Below, one piece after another: positions 36,293-46,397 of a stretch of DNA of 64,000 nt. The stretch is from Pohlia nutans (taxonomy: Eukaryota > Streptophyta > Bryopsida > Bryales > Mniaceae). The position numbers and the translations under genes are program-made. The notes under the pieces were generated by a model that saw nothing but the letters and a program-made list of their open reading frames with translations, did not search any database and was not told the DNA's origin. The stretch is taken from NCBI GenBank assembly GCA_022496805.1, contig CM040091.1, positions 13,816,336-13,880,335 of the forward strand. The letters are read 5' to 3'. Numbering within the stretch: position 1 is the first letter of the stretch; the number at the start of each line of letters is the position of its first letter.

Positions 36293-38166
36293 TGGTGCTG
36301 GATTGTGAGTAAATGTTTCCAATGAGAGCTACTGAGTCGGTGGGGTATCCGAGGTCTTGAATGATTGCAAGGAGACGGGCATGGTCTATGGAGCCGAATG
36401 CATTTTTAAAGTCAATGTAGAGGAGATATATATCTTTTTGAGAGATATGGGCGTCTTCAAGTGCAGCTGTAAGAGTTTGTAGTTGTCGAGATGTGCAGCG
36501 TTCTGCTCGAAAACCTTCTTGGCTATCATGTAAAATTTGGTGTTTTTCACCATAGGCGGAGAGTATGGATGTGAGGGTGCTAGTGAAGAATTTGTAGATC
36601 GTATTAGCTAGGGCAATGGGTCTATGGTTGGGAAGGAGGGAGGGGTTGCCTTTTTTGTAGAGAAGAATTGTGAGGCTAGTTTTCCAGGATGCTGGGATTT
36701 GTTTTTGTTTATAACAATGGGTGAAGAATAGGAATAGTAGGTGGTGGAAGAGTTCTGGGAGGTGTTTTAGGATACTGTTGGGAATTTTGTCTGGTCCTGG
36801 TGTTTTATTGTTAGCAAGGTGTTTGAGACATAGGTCGTAAGTGTTTCTGTCAAAGTAAGTATGTAGGGATATGTGTGGGTGTCCGCGAGCATCAAGAGTG
36901 ATGCCACCTATGTCATGCCAAGGGTATTGGCGTACTCCACAAGTGCATTGTGGGGGATGGGAGGGTAGGAAGTAACAGGTTGGTACGGTTGGTCTATTGC
37001 TGATGGATTGTTGGATGTGGATTTCATTTGCGATATCTTCGGGGTGTGTGAGGATTTTATCAAAACGATCCGTGAGAGAGTCGAGGGGAGGAGTATCTAG
37101 ATTACGAAAGACTTTGTTGTTGATTTTCCTTGGACTTTTTTCATATAGTTGTCTATACTTAGAAATGGCCTTTTTGACACATTCTTTAGTGTATTTAGTA
37201 GTAATTTTTCGGGCGGCTTTATTGGTGGTTTTGGCAAGAGTTGAGAGGTCATTGATCCAATCATCTATGGAGAAATCTGGAGGGGGTGGGGGGGGAATGT
37301 GGCTATGAGATTGTAATGTTTGTAGTATAGGATGGGAGCGCCAATTGGGCGTGTTGTTGACTATGAATAAAGTTTTTCGAAGAATGTGGTATAATTTGAG
37401 GTGTTTTTTCCAAGGTTTGTGTAGTTTTTTGGGGAGGTATCCACCTTGCATGGCAGTTCGAGTGGTCAAAGTCGAGAGAGGGGGTGCACTGCATGTACTT
37501 TCAATAGTGTTGGAAATTTGTTGGATGAGTTGGTCCAAGGAGGTACAAGCCATTTGCCATTGTTCGGGTGTTAGATCTGGTTGTGTTAGTGTGGTGGTCA
37601 GAGAACTGATTTGTATGGAGTTTTCTTCTAAAAATTTATGAAGAAAATTTTGGATTTTGTCAGGGGGAATGGGGTTAAGAATTCGTGGAGTTGGGGGTGG
37701 GATTGTGGGCATGGGCCGAGCTAGGAGTGTGTTTTGGGGAAGATGTAGTGTGATTGGAAAGTGGTCAGAGTTGAGATCTAAGTCTGGATTGGTGGTGGCA
37801 GTGTAGGACAGGTTATTTGGTGTATTTGTATAGAAGCCGTCAATGAGGCTGAGTTGGCTATAGTTATAACCACCTTGTCTACTATAGGGAGAGTTAGAGG
37901 GGATATATGTAAGTTGTAATTGGTTAGTGAATTCTTTCCATTGATCGTCTTCTGGTTGTGGGGGGGTATGGCCGGTAGCACTTTGTCGACCGATGAGGGC
38001 AATATCTCTATTAAAGTCACCATAAAGTATATGTATGTGGTGTGGGTGTTGAAGAATGTGTTGTTGAATAAGTGGTATTAGTGGGAGGTCATTTTCATGG
38101 GAGGGCATATATATGTGAATGAGTAGTAGAGGTTTGAGTGGTAGGTTTTTTATTGTGAGGATTTGT

Positions 38167-38424
38167 TATTGAAGGTAGAGAAGATTGCACAAGGCACACA
38201 CACAAACACAAGGAATGCGTAGAAAGAGATAATCTTTACTCAAAGGCCTTCCACCTTAAGTAGTGTACACTAGGAGGTCACCATGGACAAACCATATGGG
38301 ATAACTCATCACAAGGACACTCTAGAGATCAGCCCATGCCTAACCCCTCCTCCCACACACCATTATTTAGCACCCGTACGTCTTTGGCTTCTAGCAATAC
38401 TACGTTGCATCAATTACCTCAATA
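38167..38424 (-). repeat. copia 3' LTR
   Basis: 258 bp, TATTGAAGG...ACCTCAATA as read on the plus strand; identical by eye to 43337-43594. The polyprotein stop codon (38400-38402) lies inside this LTR. Confidence 0.95.
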
Positions 38425-41400
38425 CTCCCACTTTGCGTAGAGCCAAAGCCTCTAAGTCCAAATGCTATTACTAATCGTTGGTGTCGGTCTCTACAAAGAC
38501 CCTTTGTGAGCACATCCGCCACCATGTGCTCCGTTGGGCAATACTCCAAATGTATAACTCCCAATTCCAACTTCTCCCGAATGAAGTGGTATTGCACATC
38601 AATGTGCTTCGTGCGTGAATGATGTGTAGGGTTCTTTGCAAGTGAAATGCACCCTTGGTTGTCACACATAATCGTTGTAGCCTCACCTTGTGTGCAACCC
38701 ACATCCACCATTAGTTGCCTCAACCAAATGGCCTCCTTCGTGGCATGGCTCGTAGCCATGTACTCGGCCTCCACCGTTGATGTCGCCGTGGTTTGTTGCC
38801 GCTTGCTATTCCACGACACCGCTCCCGATCCGACCTTGAACATGTAGCCCGTTGTCGATCTTCGATCGCTCGTGTCTCCCGCGTAGTCCGCGTCACAATA
38901 GCCGCTCAACACAATGTCTTTGCCTCCAAGACACAACTTCACATCGCTTGTGCCCCTCAAATAACGCATGATCCTCTTGACCGTCATCCAATGCATCGAG
39001 CCCGGTCTCGCCATGTGTTGACTCACCACGCTAATTGGATACGCAAGGTCGGGCCGTGTCGCAATCATCGCATACATCAACGACCCCACCGCTTGCTTGT
39101 ATGGCACCTCCGCCATCGATTTAGCCTCCATCGCATACTCCTCCTCCGAAAGCTTGACGAGCTTGGAGTTTGCATCCAATGGTGTTGCCACGGGCTTACA
39201 ATCCTCCATCCCGAATCTCTTGAGCACGTCCATCACATACTTGCCTTGACTCATGGTGATAGTGCGTGTAGCCCTGTCTCGCACAAACTCAACACCAAGA
39301 CAAAAGTGCAATTCTCCAAGATCACTCATCTCGTACTCTCTCTCAAGCATGCCTTTTAATGCATTCATTAAACTCATGAGGCTTGCAAGAATGATCAAAT
39401 CATCAACATATATGATCACAATCACCACATGTTGCCCGTCTTGCATGAAGTAGAGACTATGATCCGCAATGCTCCTAGTAAACCCGTGTGCAACCAAGAA
39501 CGTGTCAATCTTTTGGTACCATGCTCTTGGAGATTGTTTCAACCCATACAATGATTTTTGCAACTTACAAACAAGGTGCTCATTACCTTGTTGCACAAAC
39601 CCCTCAGGTTGCACCATGTAGATGTCCTCCTCCAAATCGCCATTCAAAAATGCGGTCTTCACATCCATTTGATGCATCTCCAAGTCCAAGGCCGCTCCAA
39701 TGGCAAGAATGCATCGAATGGTGGTGAACTTGGCCACGGGAGCAAATGTCTCGTGAAAGTCCACGCCATGCACTTGCGCGAACCCCTTGGCTACTAATCT
39801 TGCCTTGTGACGCACAACAATACCCGAAACATCCCTCTTTGTCCGAAACACCCATTTGCAACCAATGGGGTTGCGATCCTTTGGAATGGGAGTTAATTGC
39901 CACGTACCGTTAGCAATTAGAGAGTCGTACTCCTCTTGCATGGCGCGCTCCCACTTGACCGCATCCTCACCTTGCATGGCTTCTCGAATGGTCAATGGAC
40001 CATCCGATAATGCCACATTCGCATGCTCGTCCTCCACTTGAGGGAAGATGTGGTTCTTCCACCATTCTCCAGGTGGCTTGCGCGATCTCTCGGGGTACCG
40101 CCGCTCGCTTGAAGAAACTTGCTCCTCTTGCGTGCCCTTTGCGCTATTCTTGGCCTTTGAGCTCGATGGCGCTTCAACAACCTCCGTGTCGCCAGCTTCG
40201 TCATCACTGTCATCATCACCTACATCAACAACACTAGGAGACTTGGAGGGTGTGTCCACCAAAACGTCTCCACTACTCCCACTTGGACCAACCTCCAAAG
40301 GAGCCTCCATCGTAGACTCCTCACAAAATGTCACATCACGTGACCGAATGATCTTCCTCGTGTCCACCGACATGAGTCTATACGCCTTGGTACCTTCACA
40401 ATACCCAAGAAACACACATTTCAAGGCCTTAGCCTCGAGTTTCGTCCTCCGTTCGTCAGGAACCTTCGCATATGCAATGCATCCGAAGATGCGCATGTGT
40501 GCAACACATGGTTGCCTCCCACTCCACGCTTGCTCCGGCGTCATGCCTTCAACCGCGCTTGTTGGACACCGATTGCGTGTGTATACCGCATTCACCACCG
40601 CTTCCGCCCAAAGGTCCAACTTCAAGTTTTGAGCGTGCAACATGCTCCTCGCCATCTCTACAATGGTGCGATTTGCGCGCTCCGCAACTCCATTTTGTTG
40701 AGGCGTGTACGGGGCCGAAGTTTGGCGTGCGATGCCTTCATTCTTCAAAAGCTCGTCAAATTTCTTGGACATGTACTCGCCGCCATTGTCCGACCGAAAC
40801 ACCTTGATCTTCAACTCGGATTGGTTCTCCACCAATGTCTTGAACTCCTTGAACTTCTCAAAGCACTCACTCTTGGCTTTGATAGGGTAGAGCCATATCT
40901 TCCTTGAAAAATCATCGATGAAAGTCACAAAGTACTTGCAACCTCCCATCGATGTGGTCTTCATGGGGCCACACACATCCGAATGCACGATCTCCAAAAC
41001 TTTTGTGGCCCGTGTCGCCCCTTCACCCGCAAATGGCAACCGTTGTTGCTTGCCTTCAATGCAACCTTCACACGTGAATGTAGAAGCATCCACTTTCAAT
41101 TGATGAAGGTCCATACCGCTTACCATGCCGCGTAGTGTCTTCACACTCTTGATGTTCAAATGGCCAAGTCGACGATGCCACAACGCCAACTTGTCGTCCT
41201 TCAAGTTTGAATGCGCCAACGCCGCCGATTCCTTCGAATGCACCTTGGAGAACTTGATGTGGTACAAGCCCTCGTGTTCTTCAATGATGGCCACCTCATC
41301 TCGACTCGGTGACAACACATAACACCTCTTATCACTAAACTCAACCCTCAAGTGCTTTGCCACTAATTGCCTCACCGATAGTAAATTTGCCGTTAATTTG

Positions 41401-42515
41401 GGAACGTGGAGGACATCTTGGATAGTGATTGTCTTCACAAGACCCCTCACCTCGGTGTCTACAACAATTTGGCCCTTGCCAACGGCCTCAAGCACCGTAT
41501 CATCTCCCAAAATCACTCTCCTTGGATTAATGAGAGCATACGAATGAAAACAAGTTTTATGTGGTGACATGTGGCTTGTAGCCCCCGAATCAACAATCCA
41601 ATCACTCGTACTACCATTGCACGATACATTGCTTGCCATGTTTGCATACTCATCACCAACCTCAATCCAATCACTCATGCTTGCATCACCCTTGATGCCA
41701 TCGCTCATGCTTGCCTCATATCTAGCCGTAAATGCGTACTCATCATCGTCACGAGTTTTAGTGTTGTTTGCACTCTCCCCTTTCTCATCCCTCTTGCGTT
41801 TGAAGCAAAATTTGGCAATGTGGCCCTTCTTACCACAATAGAAGCACACCTTGTCGCTTGAGCTCCCACCGCCTCCATTCTTGAATTGCTTCGCCACGAG
41901 TGCCGCTCCATCTTCTCGAGACTCGTTCTCCTTTCGCCGCGAAAGCTCGTGCAACAACCGTGAGGTCACATAGTCCAATGTGAGCTCCGTAATGGGTCTT
42001 GACTCCATTGCCACGATGAGGTACTCGTATGATGATGGAAGGCTCTCCAAAAGTGTCATCACGATGTCACCATCCGTAACCGACACGTCGCAACCGTTGA
42101 GTTGATCCGCGAGAGCTTTGACCTTGTTGATGTGCGCCAACATGTCATCTTCTTCGCCCATCTTGATGGTGAAGAACTTGCGCCTCAAAAACAAAATGTT
42201 GGCCAATGTTTTCGCTTCGTGAATGTTGCAAAGCTTGGACCATGCTTCCGCGGGTGTCTTGCACGAACGAATGTGCGCAAGTTGCGAATCCGCGAGGTTG
42301 AGTGCCAAAATGGCAAATGCCTTCTTCTCCCTCCTCGTGTACGCTTGCATGATCCTAGGATCCGTAGAAGAGAAAGGAGGTTCCTCACTACCCTCGACAA
42401 TCTCCCACAACTCCTTCTCGGCCATCACCATCTCCATTTTGAATTTCCACAAGTGGAAATTCACCCCATCGAACTTGTCCACGACCTTGGGACCCTCACC
42501 CTCAAAAGATGCCAT
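38400..42515 (-). CDS. Ty1/copia Gag-Pol polyprotein (1,371 aa), intact
   Basis: ATG chosen at 42515 (an upstream GTG at 42524 is in frame but unlikely). Order: UBN2-type Gag (residues about 1-200), CCHC knuckle CFYCGKKGHIAKFC (about 224-237), aspartic protease WIVDSGATSHMS (about 306), GAG-pre-integrase with HRRLGH and CEGC, integrase core with HSDVCGP, FIDDFSR and YTPQQNGVAERANR, RT with KARLVAKGFAQ, QMDVKTAFLNG, SLYGLKQSPRAW and YVDDLII, and RNase H with YCDADYAGD, VEAEYMA and the C-terminal HSRTKHIDVQYHFIRE. The protease-RNase H order with integrase before RT defines Ty1/copia. There are no stops or frameshifts, so it may still be functional. The stop falls within the 3' LTR. Confidence 0.95.
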   Translation of the reverse strand: MASFEGEGPKVVDKFDGVNFHLWKFKMEMVMAEKELWEIVEGSEEPPFSSTDPRIMQAYTRREKKAFAILALNLADSQLAHIRSCKTPAEAWSKLCNIHEAKTLANILFLRRKFFTIKMGEEDDMLAHINKVKALADQLNGCDVSVTDGDIVMTLLESLPSSYEYLIVAMESRPITELTLDYVTSRLLHELSRRKENESREDGAALVAKQFKNGGGGSSSDKVCFYCGKKGHIAKFCFKRKRDEKGESANNTKTRDDDEYAFTARYEASMSDGIKGDASMSDWIEVGDEYANMASNVSCNGSTSDWIVDSGATSHMSPHKTCFHSYALINPRRVILGDDTVLEAVGKGQIVVDTEVRGLVKTITIQDVLHVPKLTANLLSVRQLVAKHLRVEFSDKRCYVLSPSRDEVAIIEEHEGLYHIKFSKVHSKESAALAHSNLKDDKLALWHRRLGHLNIKSVKTLRGMVSGMDLHQLKVDASTFTCEGCIEGKQQRLPFAGEGATRATKVLEIVHSDVCGPMKTTSMGGCKYFVTFIDDFSRKIWLYPIKAKSECFEKFKEFKTLVENQSELKIKVFRSDNGGEYMSKKFDELLKNEGIARQTSAPYTPQQNGVAERANRTIVEMARSMLHAQNLKLDLWAEAVVNAVYTRNRCPTSAVEGMTPEQAWSGRQPCVAHMRIFGCIAYAKVPDERRTKLEAKALKCVFLGYCEGTKAYRLMSVDTRKIIRSRDVTFCEESTMEAPLEVGPSGSSGDVLVDTPSKSPSVVDVGDDDSDDEAGDTEVVEAPSSSKAKNSAKGTQEEQVSSSERRYPERSRKPPGEWWKNHIFPQVEDEHANVALSDGPLTIREAMQGEDAVKWERAMQEEYDSLIANGTWQLTPIPKDRNPIGCKWVFRTKRDVSGIVVRHKARLVAKGFAQVHGVDFHETFAPVAKFTTIRCILAIGAALDLEMHQMDVKTAFLNGDLEEDIYMVQPEGFVQQGNEHLVCKLQKSLYGLKQSPRAWYQKIDTFLVAHGFTRSIADHSLYFMQDGQHVVIVIIYVDDLIILASLMSLMNALKGMLEREYEMSDLGELHFCLGVEFVRDRATRTITMSQGKYVMDVLKRFGMEDCKPVATPLDANSKLVKLSEEEYAMEAKSMAEVPYKQAVGSLMYAMIATRPDLAYPISVVSQHMARPGSMHWMTVKRIMRYLRGTSDVKLCLGGKDIVLSGYCDADYAGDTSDRRSTTGYMFKVGSGAVSWNSKRQQTTATSTVEAEYMATSHATKEAIWLRQLMVDVGCTQGEATTIMCDNQGCISLAKNPTHHSRTKHIDVQYHFIREKLELGVIHLEYCPTEHMVADVLTKGLCRDRHQRLVIAFGLRGFGSTQSGSIEVIDAT

Positions 42516-43322
42516 GATCCTCACTTACGTATGCCTCCCCACACAAATGAAACCTCAAACTCAAACACACAACTTTGTTTTTGTGATTTTTTTTTTTTTG
42601 ATATTGCACCTTTGTGCACCCAATGGGTTTAAAACAACCCCAAACACTAGATCAGCACTTTTGTGCTCCACACACGCCTCCCAACACTCAAATGTGAGAA
42701 CCCTCACCCAAAAATGCAAAGAGGCTCACCAAAACCCCTCAAATCACTCAATGGAGCTCAAAACAACTCCAAATGCTTCAATACGACGCCTTAGTGTCCC
42801 CAAACACTCAATGCACGTCAATGACACCTTTGTGTCCTTCAAGAGCACTCACTCAATGCACATGAACTCACACAAGTCCCTCAAAACCCCAATCGCATTG
42901 AAATTGCTCAAAACCGCACCTTTGTGCACAAACTAGCTCCAAATGAAAATTTGAGCACCCCAAGAGCATGAAACACATGCAACACCTCAAAGCAAGTGCC
43001 TAATCACTAGGATCAGATGGTAGACCCTCCACGAGAGTCTTCACACCTCACAAATCACTTGCATTTACTCAAATGCTCACAATTGAACCAAACGAAGTTC
43101 CACTCGCAACGAAGAGATAGAAGAAAGAAAAGAAGGAGATCAAGGGAAGAAATTGACCAAAGAGAGTGCTCCAACATGTAACTTCAGCCCATGCACACCT
43201 CCAAGAAACACCAACGCTTCAACAAGCTCCAAAACCTCCAACAATGCTCCAAAACCGCCCGTTGCGCACCGACCTCAAAATACTTGCACAAATGCAATCT
43301 AATACTCATGAAACACACATGA
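42516..43322 (-). other. copia 5' untranslated leader
   Basis: About 810 bp between the primer-binding site and the Gag ATG. It is rich in CAAA/CACC-type words ('caaatgc', 'tcaaaac', 'tttgtgc' recur). No coding frame is supported, although open frames exist because the strand is stop-poor. Confidence 0.6.
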
Positions 43323-43336
43323 GTGGGCCCATAACC
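43323..43336 (-). other. Primer-binding site matching the anticodon region of initiator tRNA-Met
   Basis: Directly next to the 5' LTR, the minus strand reads GGTTATGGGCCCAC. This is the complement of GUGGGCCCAUAACC, the anticodon stem-loop of plant initiator tRNA-Met. It is not the complement of a tRNA 3' end (which would start TGG). Drosophila copia uses the same 5'-half tRNA primer. Confidence 0.75.
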
Positions 43337-43594
43337 TATTGAAGGTAGAGAAGATTGCACAAGGCACACACACAAACACAAGGAATGCGTAGAAAGAGAT
43401 AATCTTTACTCAAAGGCCTTCCACCTTAAGTAGTGTACACTAGGAGGTCACCATGGACAAACCATATGGGATAACTCATCACAAGGACACTCTAGAGATC
43501 AGCCCATGCCTAACCCCTCCTCCCACACACCATTATTTAGCACCCGTACGTCTTTGGCTTCTAGCAATACTACGTTGCATCAATTACCTCAATA
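43337..43594 (-). repeat. copia 5' LTR
   Basis: 258 bp, identical by eye to 38167-38424. It is followed on the outside by the target duplication TTTGT (43595-43599). Confidence 0.95.
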
Positions 43595-45281
43595 TTTGTA
43601 AGTAGGGAGACATGTTAGTTGGAGATGGGAGTTTAGTGATATTACCAGGGTAAGTGTATTTGTTGTGAATGAGGGTGAGCATTCCCCCTCTAGTGGGTGT
43701 GTATGGGAATCTTTGTTGTATACAGCGAGTTAAAGAGTGAGTGTTGCTAAAGAGAAGTTTGTATTGGGGAAAAAGCTTTTGAATGTAGCGAGTAGATTTG
43801 TTTGCTGTGAGTTTTGTTTCTTGAATTGCAATTATGGCTGGGGGTTTTTGTGTGTGGGTAATGAGAGTTTGAATACTAGGAAGGGTTGTGTTAAGTGAGG
43901 AGGCATTCCATGAAATAATATGTGTAGAGGGAGCGGACGTGTTTATTGGAGGTGTTGTGTGAGGAGGGGGATCGGGGAGTGATGGGGGGTGTGTATACTC
44001 CGGGAGTGGTTCGGCAATGCGGAGAGATTCTTGGAGGAGTTGGGGAGGGAGATATGGAAATTGAGTAGAAAGAGTTTGGAGGGTTGGAAGTTCAGAGTTT
44101 TGGTGTATGAAGTGATAGAGGTCTTCGTGAATGGAGGGTGGGGGGGTGATGAGATGTTGGTGGGTGTGCAAAAATTGGGTATATGGGTGTGGTGTGTGGA
44201 TGTGTCTTTCGGGAGGATTTGGGAGTTTGGCTAGAGAGTTAAGCAATGTTGTTGTCCAATATGGGTGTGGAGTTTGTTGGAGGGTGTAGTTGCATATGGT
44301 AGTATCGGGGTGTATTGTAACGATGATGGCGAATAAAAGCCTAGGTGGAGGGTGGACATTATTATATGAGATGTATTTGTAGAGGTGGGGGAATATTCTA
44401 ATGGAACGTTGGTGATCTTGGTGACATGGTGTTAATAGAGGAGCGAAGGTTTGTGCAAGGTGTTGGTATTCTGGGTGAAATTTTATTGTACATGGGACAA
44501 AGTAGGTTTTAGCTCTATGCTTGTGAGTAGTAGGAAAATGGGCTAATACATTGGGCATTGGTCCCGGGTTGGTTTCAATGTCGCCACCTAACAAAAGGAA
44601 TAGGTAGTTATGTGTTATGTAATAAGTGAGAGTTTGTTGAAGGGGTCGACGTCGGGATGTTTTATAGATGACGTGAAAGCGAATAGGGTAAGAGGTGGTA
44701 ATATAGGGTAGGATGGGATGTGGTGAAGATGAGAAGTAAAGGAAGTAGGTGGTGATGTTGGGTGTCCAATGTGGGGTGGTGGTTAAGAAATTTGTTTGTT
44801 GGTAGGGTAAATTATATCTATATGTGGTAAATATGGTGGGAAAAGGTTGGTGGGTGATGTTTGTGAGTGTGTTGGATATGTTTGGAGGAAAAGGTGGAGG
44901 AATAAGATATTGGTAGGTAGTATATAGTGTAGGTATGTATTTGGTAAGAATAGTGTGGACAAGGCCGTTAGGCCGAGTCCAATTGGTGTAAAGAAGGGGG
45001 TTTTCGTATTTCGGATGGGTAAATGAGAAGGGGAGTGAGAGTAAATGAGCTAGATTGAGAGGGGCCAGGGGAGGAATGGAAGTTTTGAGTGGGGAGGGTG
45101 GAAAGTGGATGCTGGAGGTGTGGTTATGGTGGGGGGATGGGGGCAGATGGGTACATTTACGATGGGTGAATGGAGTTGGGGGGAATTGAACAGTGGGTGT
45201 TATAGAGGGTTGGGTTGTGGATTGGGTGGGACAGGGAGTGTTGGGGCTATTTTGGGGAGATGTGGCAGGGTGACAGGCTGG
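43595..45281 (-). pseudogene. LINE ORF2, second segment: Pro/Thr-rich region, 2A motif, APE N-half
   Basis: Open on the minus strand from the gypsy insertion (45281) to the copia insertion (43595) with no stop in frame. The first 230 codons are rich in Pro, Thr, His and Ser. The 2A-type motif LLLGGDIETNPGP sits at 44597-44559. After it come about 220 residues of unassigned sequence, then the APE endonuclease starts with IISWNASSLN (about 43910) and IAIQETKL (about 43830), which supply the Asn and Glu of the exonuclease-endonuclease-phosphatase fold. The copia element interrupts the APE domain just after MSPYLQIL. No mutation was seen in this segment itself. Confidence 0.8.
44559..44597 (-). 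other. 2A-type ribosome-skipping motif in LINE ORF2
   Basis: Codons for FLLLGGDIETNPGP. The consensus D-V/I-E-x-N-P-G-P is complete and preceded by the usual Leu-rich stretch. In 2A sequences the bond between the last Gly (44564-44562) and Pro (44561-44559) is not formed, so an N-terminal product of about 530-570 residues would be released from the nuclease-polymerase part. Confidence 0.85.
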
Positions 45282-45285
45282 GTTC

Positions 45286-45762
45286 TGTCATGGTGATTTT
45301 TCCGCTCACATAGGTATCAACGCATATGAACTACTTCGACGACGGTATTAGGACTCGAACACATAATCTACATTTATTGCAACTATTGCATTCGTGCATT
45401 GGAACTAGATACTATTCTACTACTAGCGGTTAGCTTTGGCAGTTAGCGGTTAGGGTTAGAGTGCATTCATGATTGTGGAGTCGTGACGGTTATCCGATAA
45501 CCGACGGTTGAGGAATAGAGATGGAGGATTTAAGGCGGGGAAAGTGGTGATTTCGTGGCCGAACTCATGTGGGAGTGGCCGGAGTGACGGAGGAAAGTGG
45601 GTGTAAAATCAAAGAAAGTGTACGCAAGATTATAAGTGAATAAAGTGCTGAATTAGCAAGCTTCTCTGGACTTGTGTGTGTGTGCGCAAACCCATGTGTG
45701 TGTGTGAGTGGGCTCAGTGTATACATGCGAGATTCCGTGAGGAAATTATTTTGCTATTCACA
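45286..45762 (+). repeat. gypsy 5' LTR
   Basis: 477 bp, TG...CA termini. It differs from the solo LTR 29158-29616 mainly by an 18-bp or so indel in a GT-rich stretch near 45680-45710 plus a few substitutions. Confidence 0.9.
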
Positions 45763-45765
45763 TCT

Positions 45766-45783
45766 TTGGTGCGGTGAGCGTGG
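45766..45783 (+). other. Candidate gypsy primer-binding site
   Basis: TGGTGCGGTGAGCGTGGA begins 3 bp after the LTR with the expected TGG. I cannot match it to a specific tRNA from memory. Confidence 0.35.
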
Positions 45784-45856
45784 AACGAATTTGACCTTCA
45801 AATTAAATGAAATTGAAATATGAGCTTTAGTGTAACACGCTTGGGATCAAAACAAC

Positions 45857-46135
45857 ATGGGTAGGTTGTACGAGACTTATGATGACGAAGAGGAAACAGT
45901 CTCAAGAGTAGAACTCCAGCCTACACCTCCGAGAAATTTATCTGGTCTCATTGAAACCATAAGATTTCTTGAGATGAAATTTGCTCCATTAATAGATACT
46001 TCTGATGCAGCAAAGAGGTTAGAGTTATATCATGAGAGATTACTCAATGACACAGAGATTGCTGAAATAATAGAATCAGTGATTTGCGAAATGGGAATAA
46101 TAATCTGGCAGTTGACACTGAACCGAATCAGATAG
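45857..46135 (+). CDS. Small open frame upstream of gypsy gag (92 aa)
   Basis: ATG in a reasonable context (aacATGGG). The product is acidic at its start (YDDEEETVSR) and helical in character (LIETIRFLEMKFAPLIDTSDAAKRLELYHERLL). It is in a different frame from the gag-pol frame, and about 260 bp separate them. It may be a leader protein, an N-terminal part of Gag displaced by a frameshift, or chance. No family recognised. Confidence 0.4.
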   Translation: MGRLYETYDDEEETVSRVELQPTPPRNLSGLIETIRFLEMKFAPLIDTSDAAKRLELYHERLLNDTEIAEIIESVICEMGIIIWQLTLNRIR

Positions 46136-46397
46136 ATAATCAAAGCACGGACGTTAGTTGATATAGTGTAGTAGATTATACACTCTCGACATTGACATGA
46201 TGCCTGGGACTCATGGTTTTCCTTCGATCGTGTGGAATTGAAACGAAAATATCTGTACGAGTGCTAATTTGCATACGGTCCGTTGTTGTGCATGCTCGCG
46301 AGTAGGTGCCAAAGTCAAAACTTGGCATTTCATGAGGAGTTATTCACATCTTTCTCGGGAACCAGAAATCAAGTCATAAAGTTAAGGGGACGAAAGT

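Larger units (their letters stand above)
32128..38161 (-). pseudogene. LINE ORF2, third segment: APE C-half, RT, MTase-like, RNase H, CCHC, RLE
   Basis: Read on the minus strand. APE second half: GDFNRDIA (about 38010) and SDHFPI (about 37765). RT: LLYKKGNPSLLPNHRPIALAN, IDFKNAFGSIDH, then YADD at 36102-36113. A Dam-methyltransferase-like stretch lies at about 34260-33960. RNase H is at about 33600-33150, with AELMAL, FTDCLN and AHAQIEGNETAD, but the first motif reads TGGSF where TDGSF is expected, so a catalytic Asp is lost. The finger CX2CX9HX4C is at 32805-32748. RLE has KPDIL (about 32535), IEFTY (about 32445) and KIQKY (about 32400). Breaks: loss of one base in the A run 36289-36292 and an in-frame TAA at 33112-33114. 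Stop at 32128. Known role of such proteins: nicking target DNA and reverse-transcribing the element RNA there. Confidence 0.85.
38167..43594 (-). mobile_element. Full-length Ty1/copia retrotransposon (5,428 bp), identical LTRs
   Basis: 258-bp LTRs (38167-38424 and 43337-43594) show no difference by eye. The 5-bp target duplication TTTGT is at 38162-38166 and 43595-43599. One long intact gag-pol frame lies between them. The LTR termini are TATTG...CAATA rather than TG...CA. The primer-binding site follows the 5' LTR directly (43336-43323), and a purine run AAAGTGGGAG (38434-38425) precedes the 3' LTR. It is inserted in the APE domain of the LINE, in the same orientation as the LINE. Identical LTRs and an open frame indicate a very recent insertion. 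Confidence 0.95.

Noticed and set aside
32264..37641. Plus-strand frames opposite the LINE ORF2 (up to 164 codons)
   Set aside because: The LINE strand bias makes the opposite strand stop-poor; no domains seen.
40000..42950. Plus-strand open frames of 130-237 codons opposite the copia polyprotein
   Set aside because: They are antisense shadows of the intact copia gag-pol and leader.
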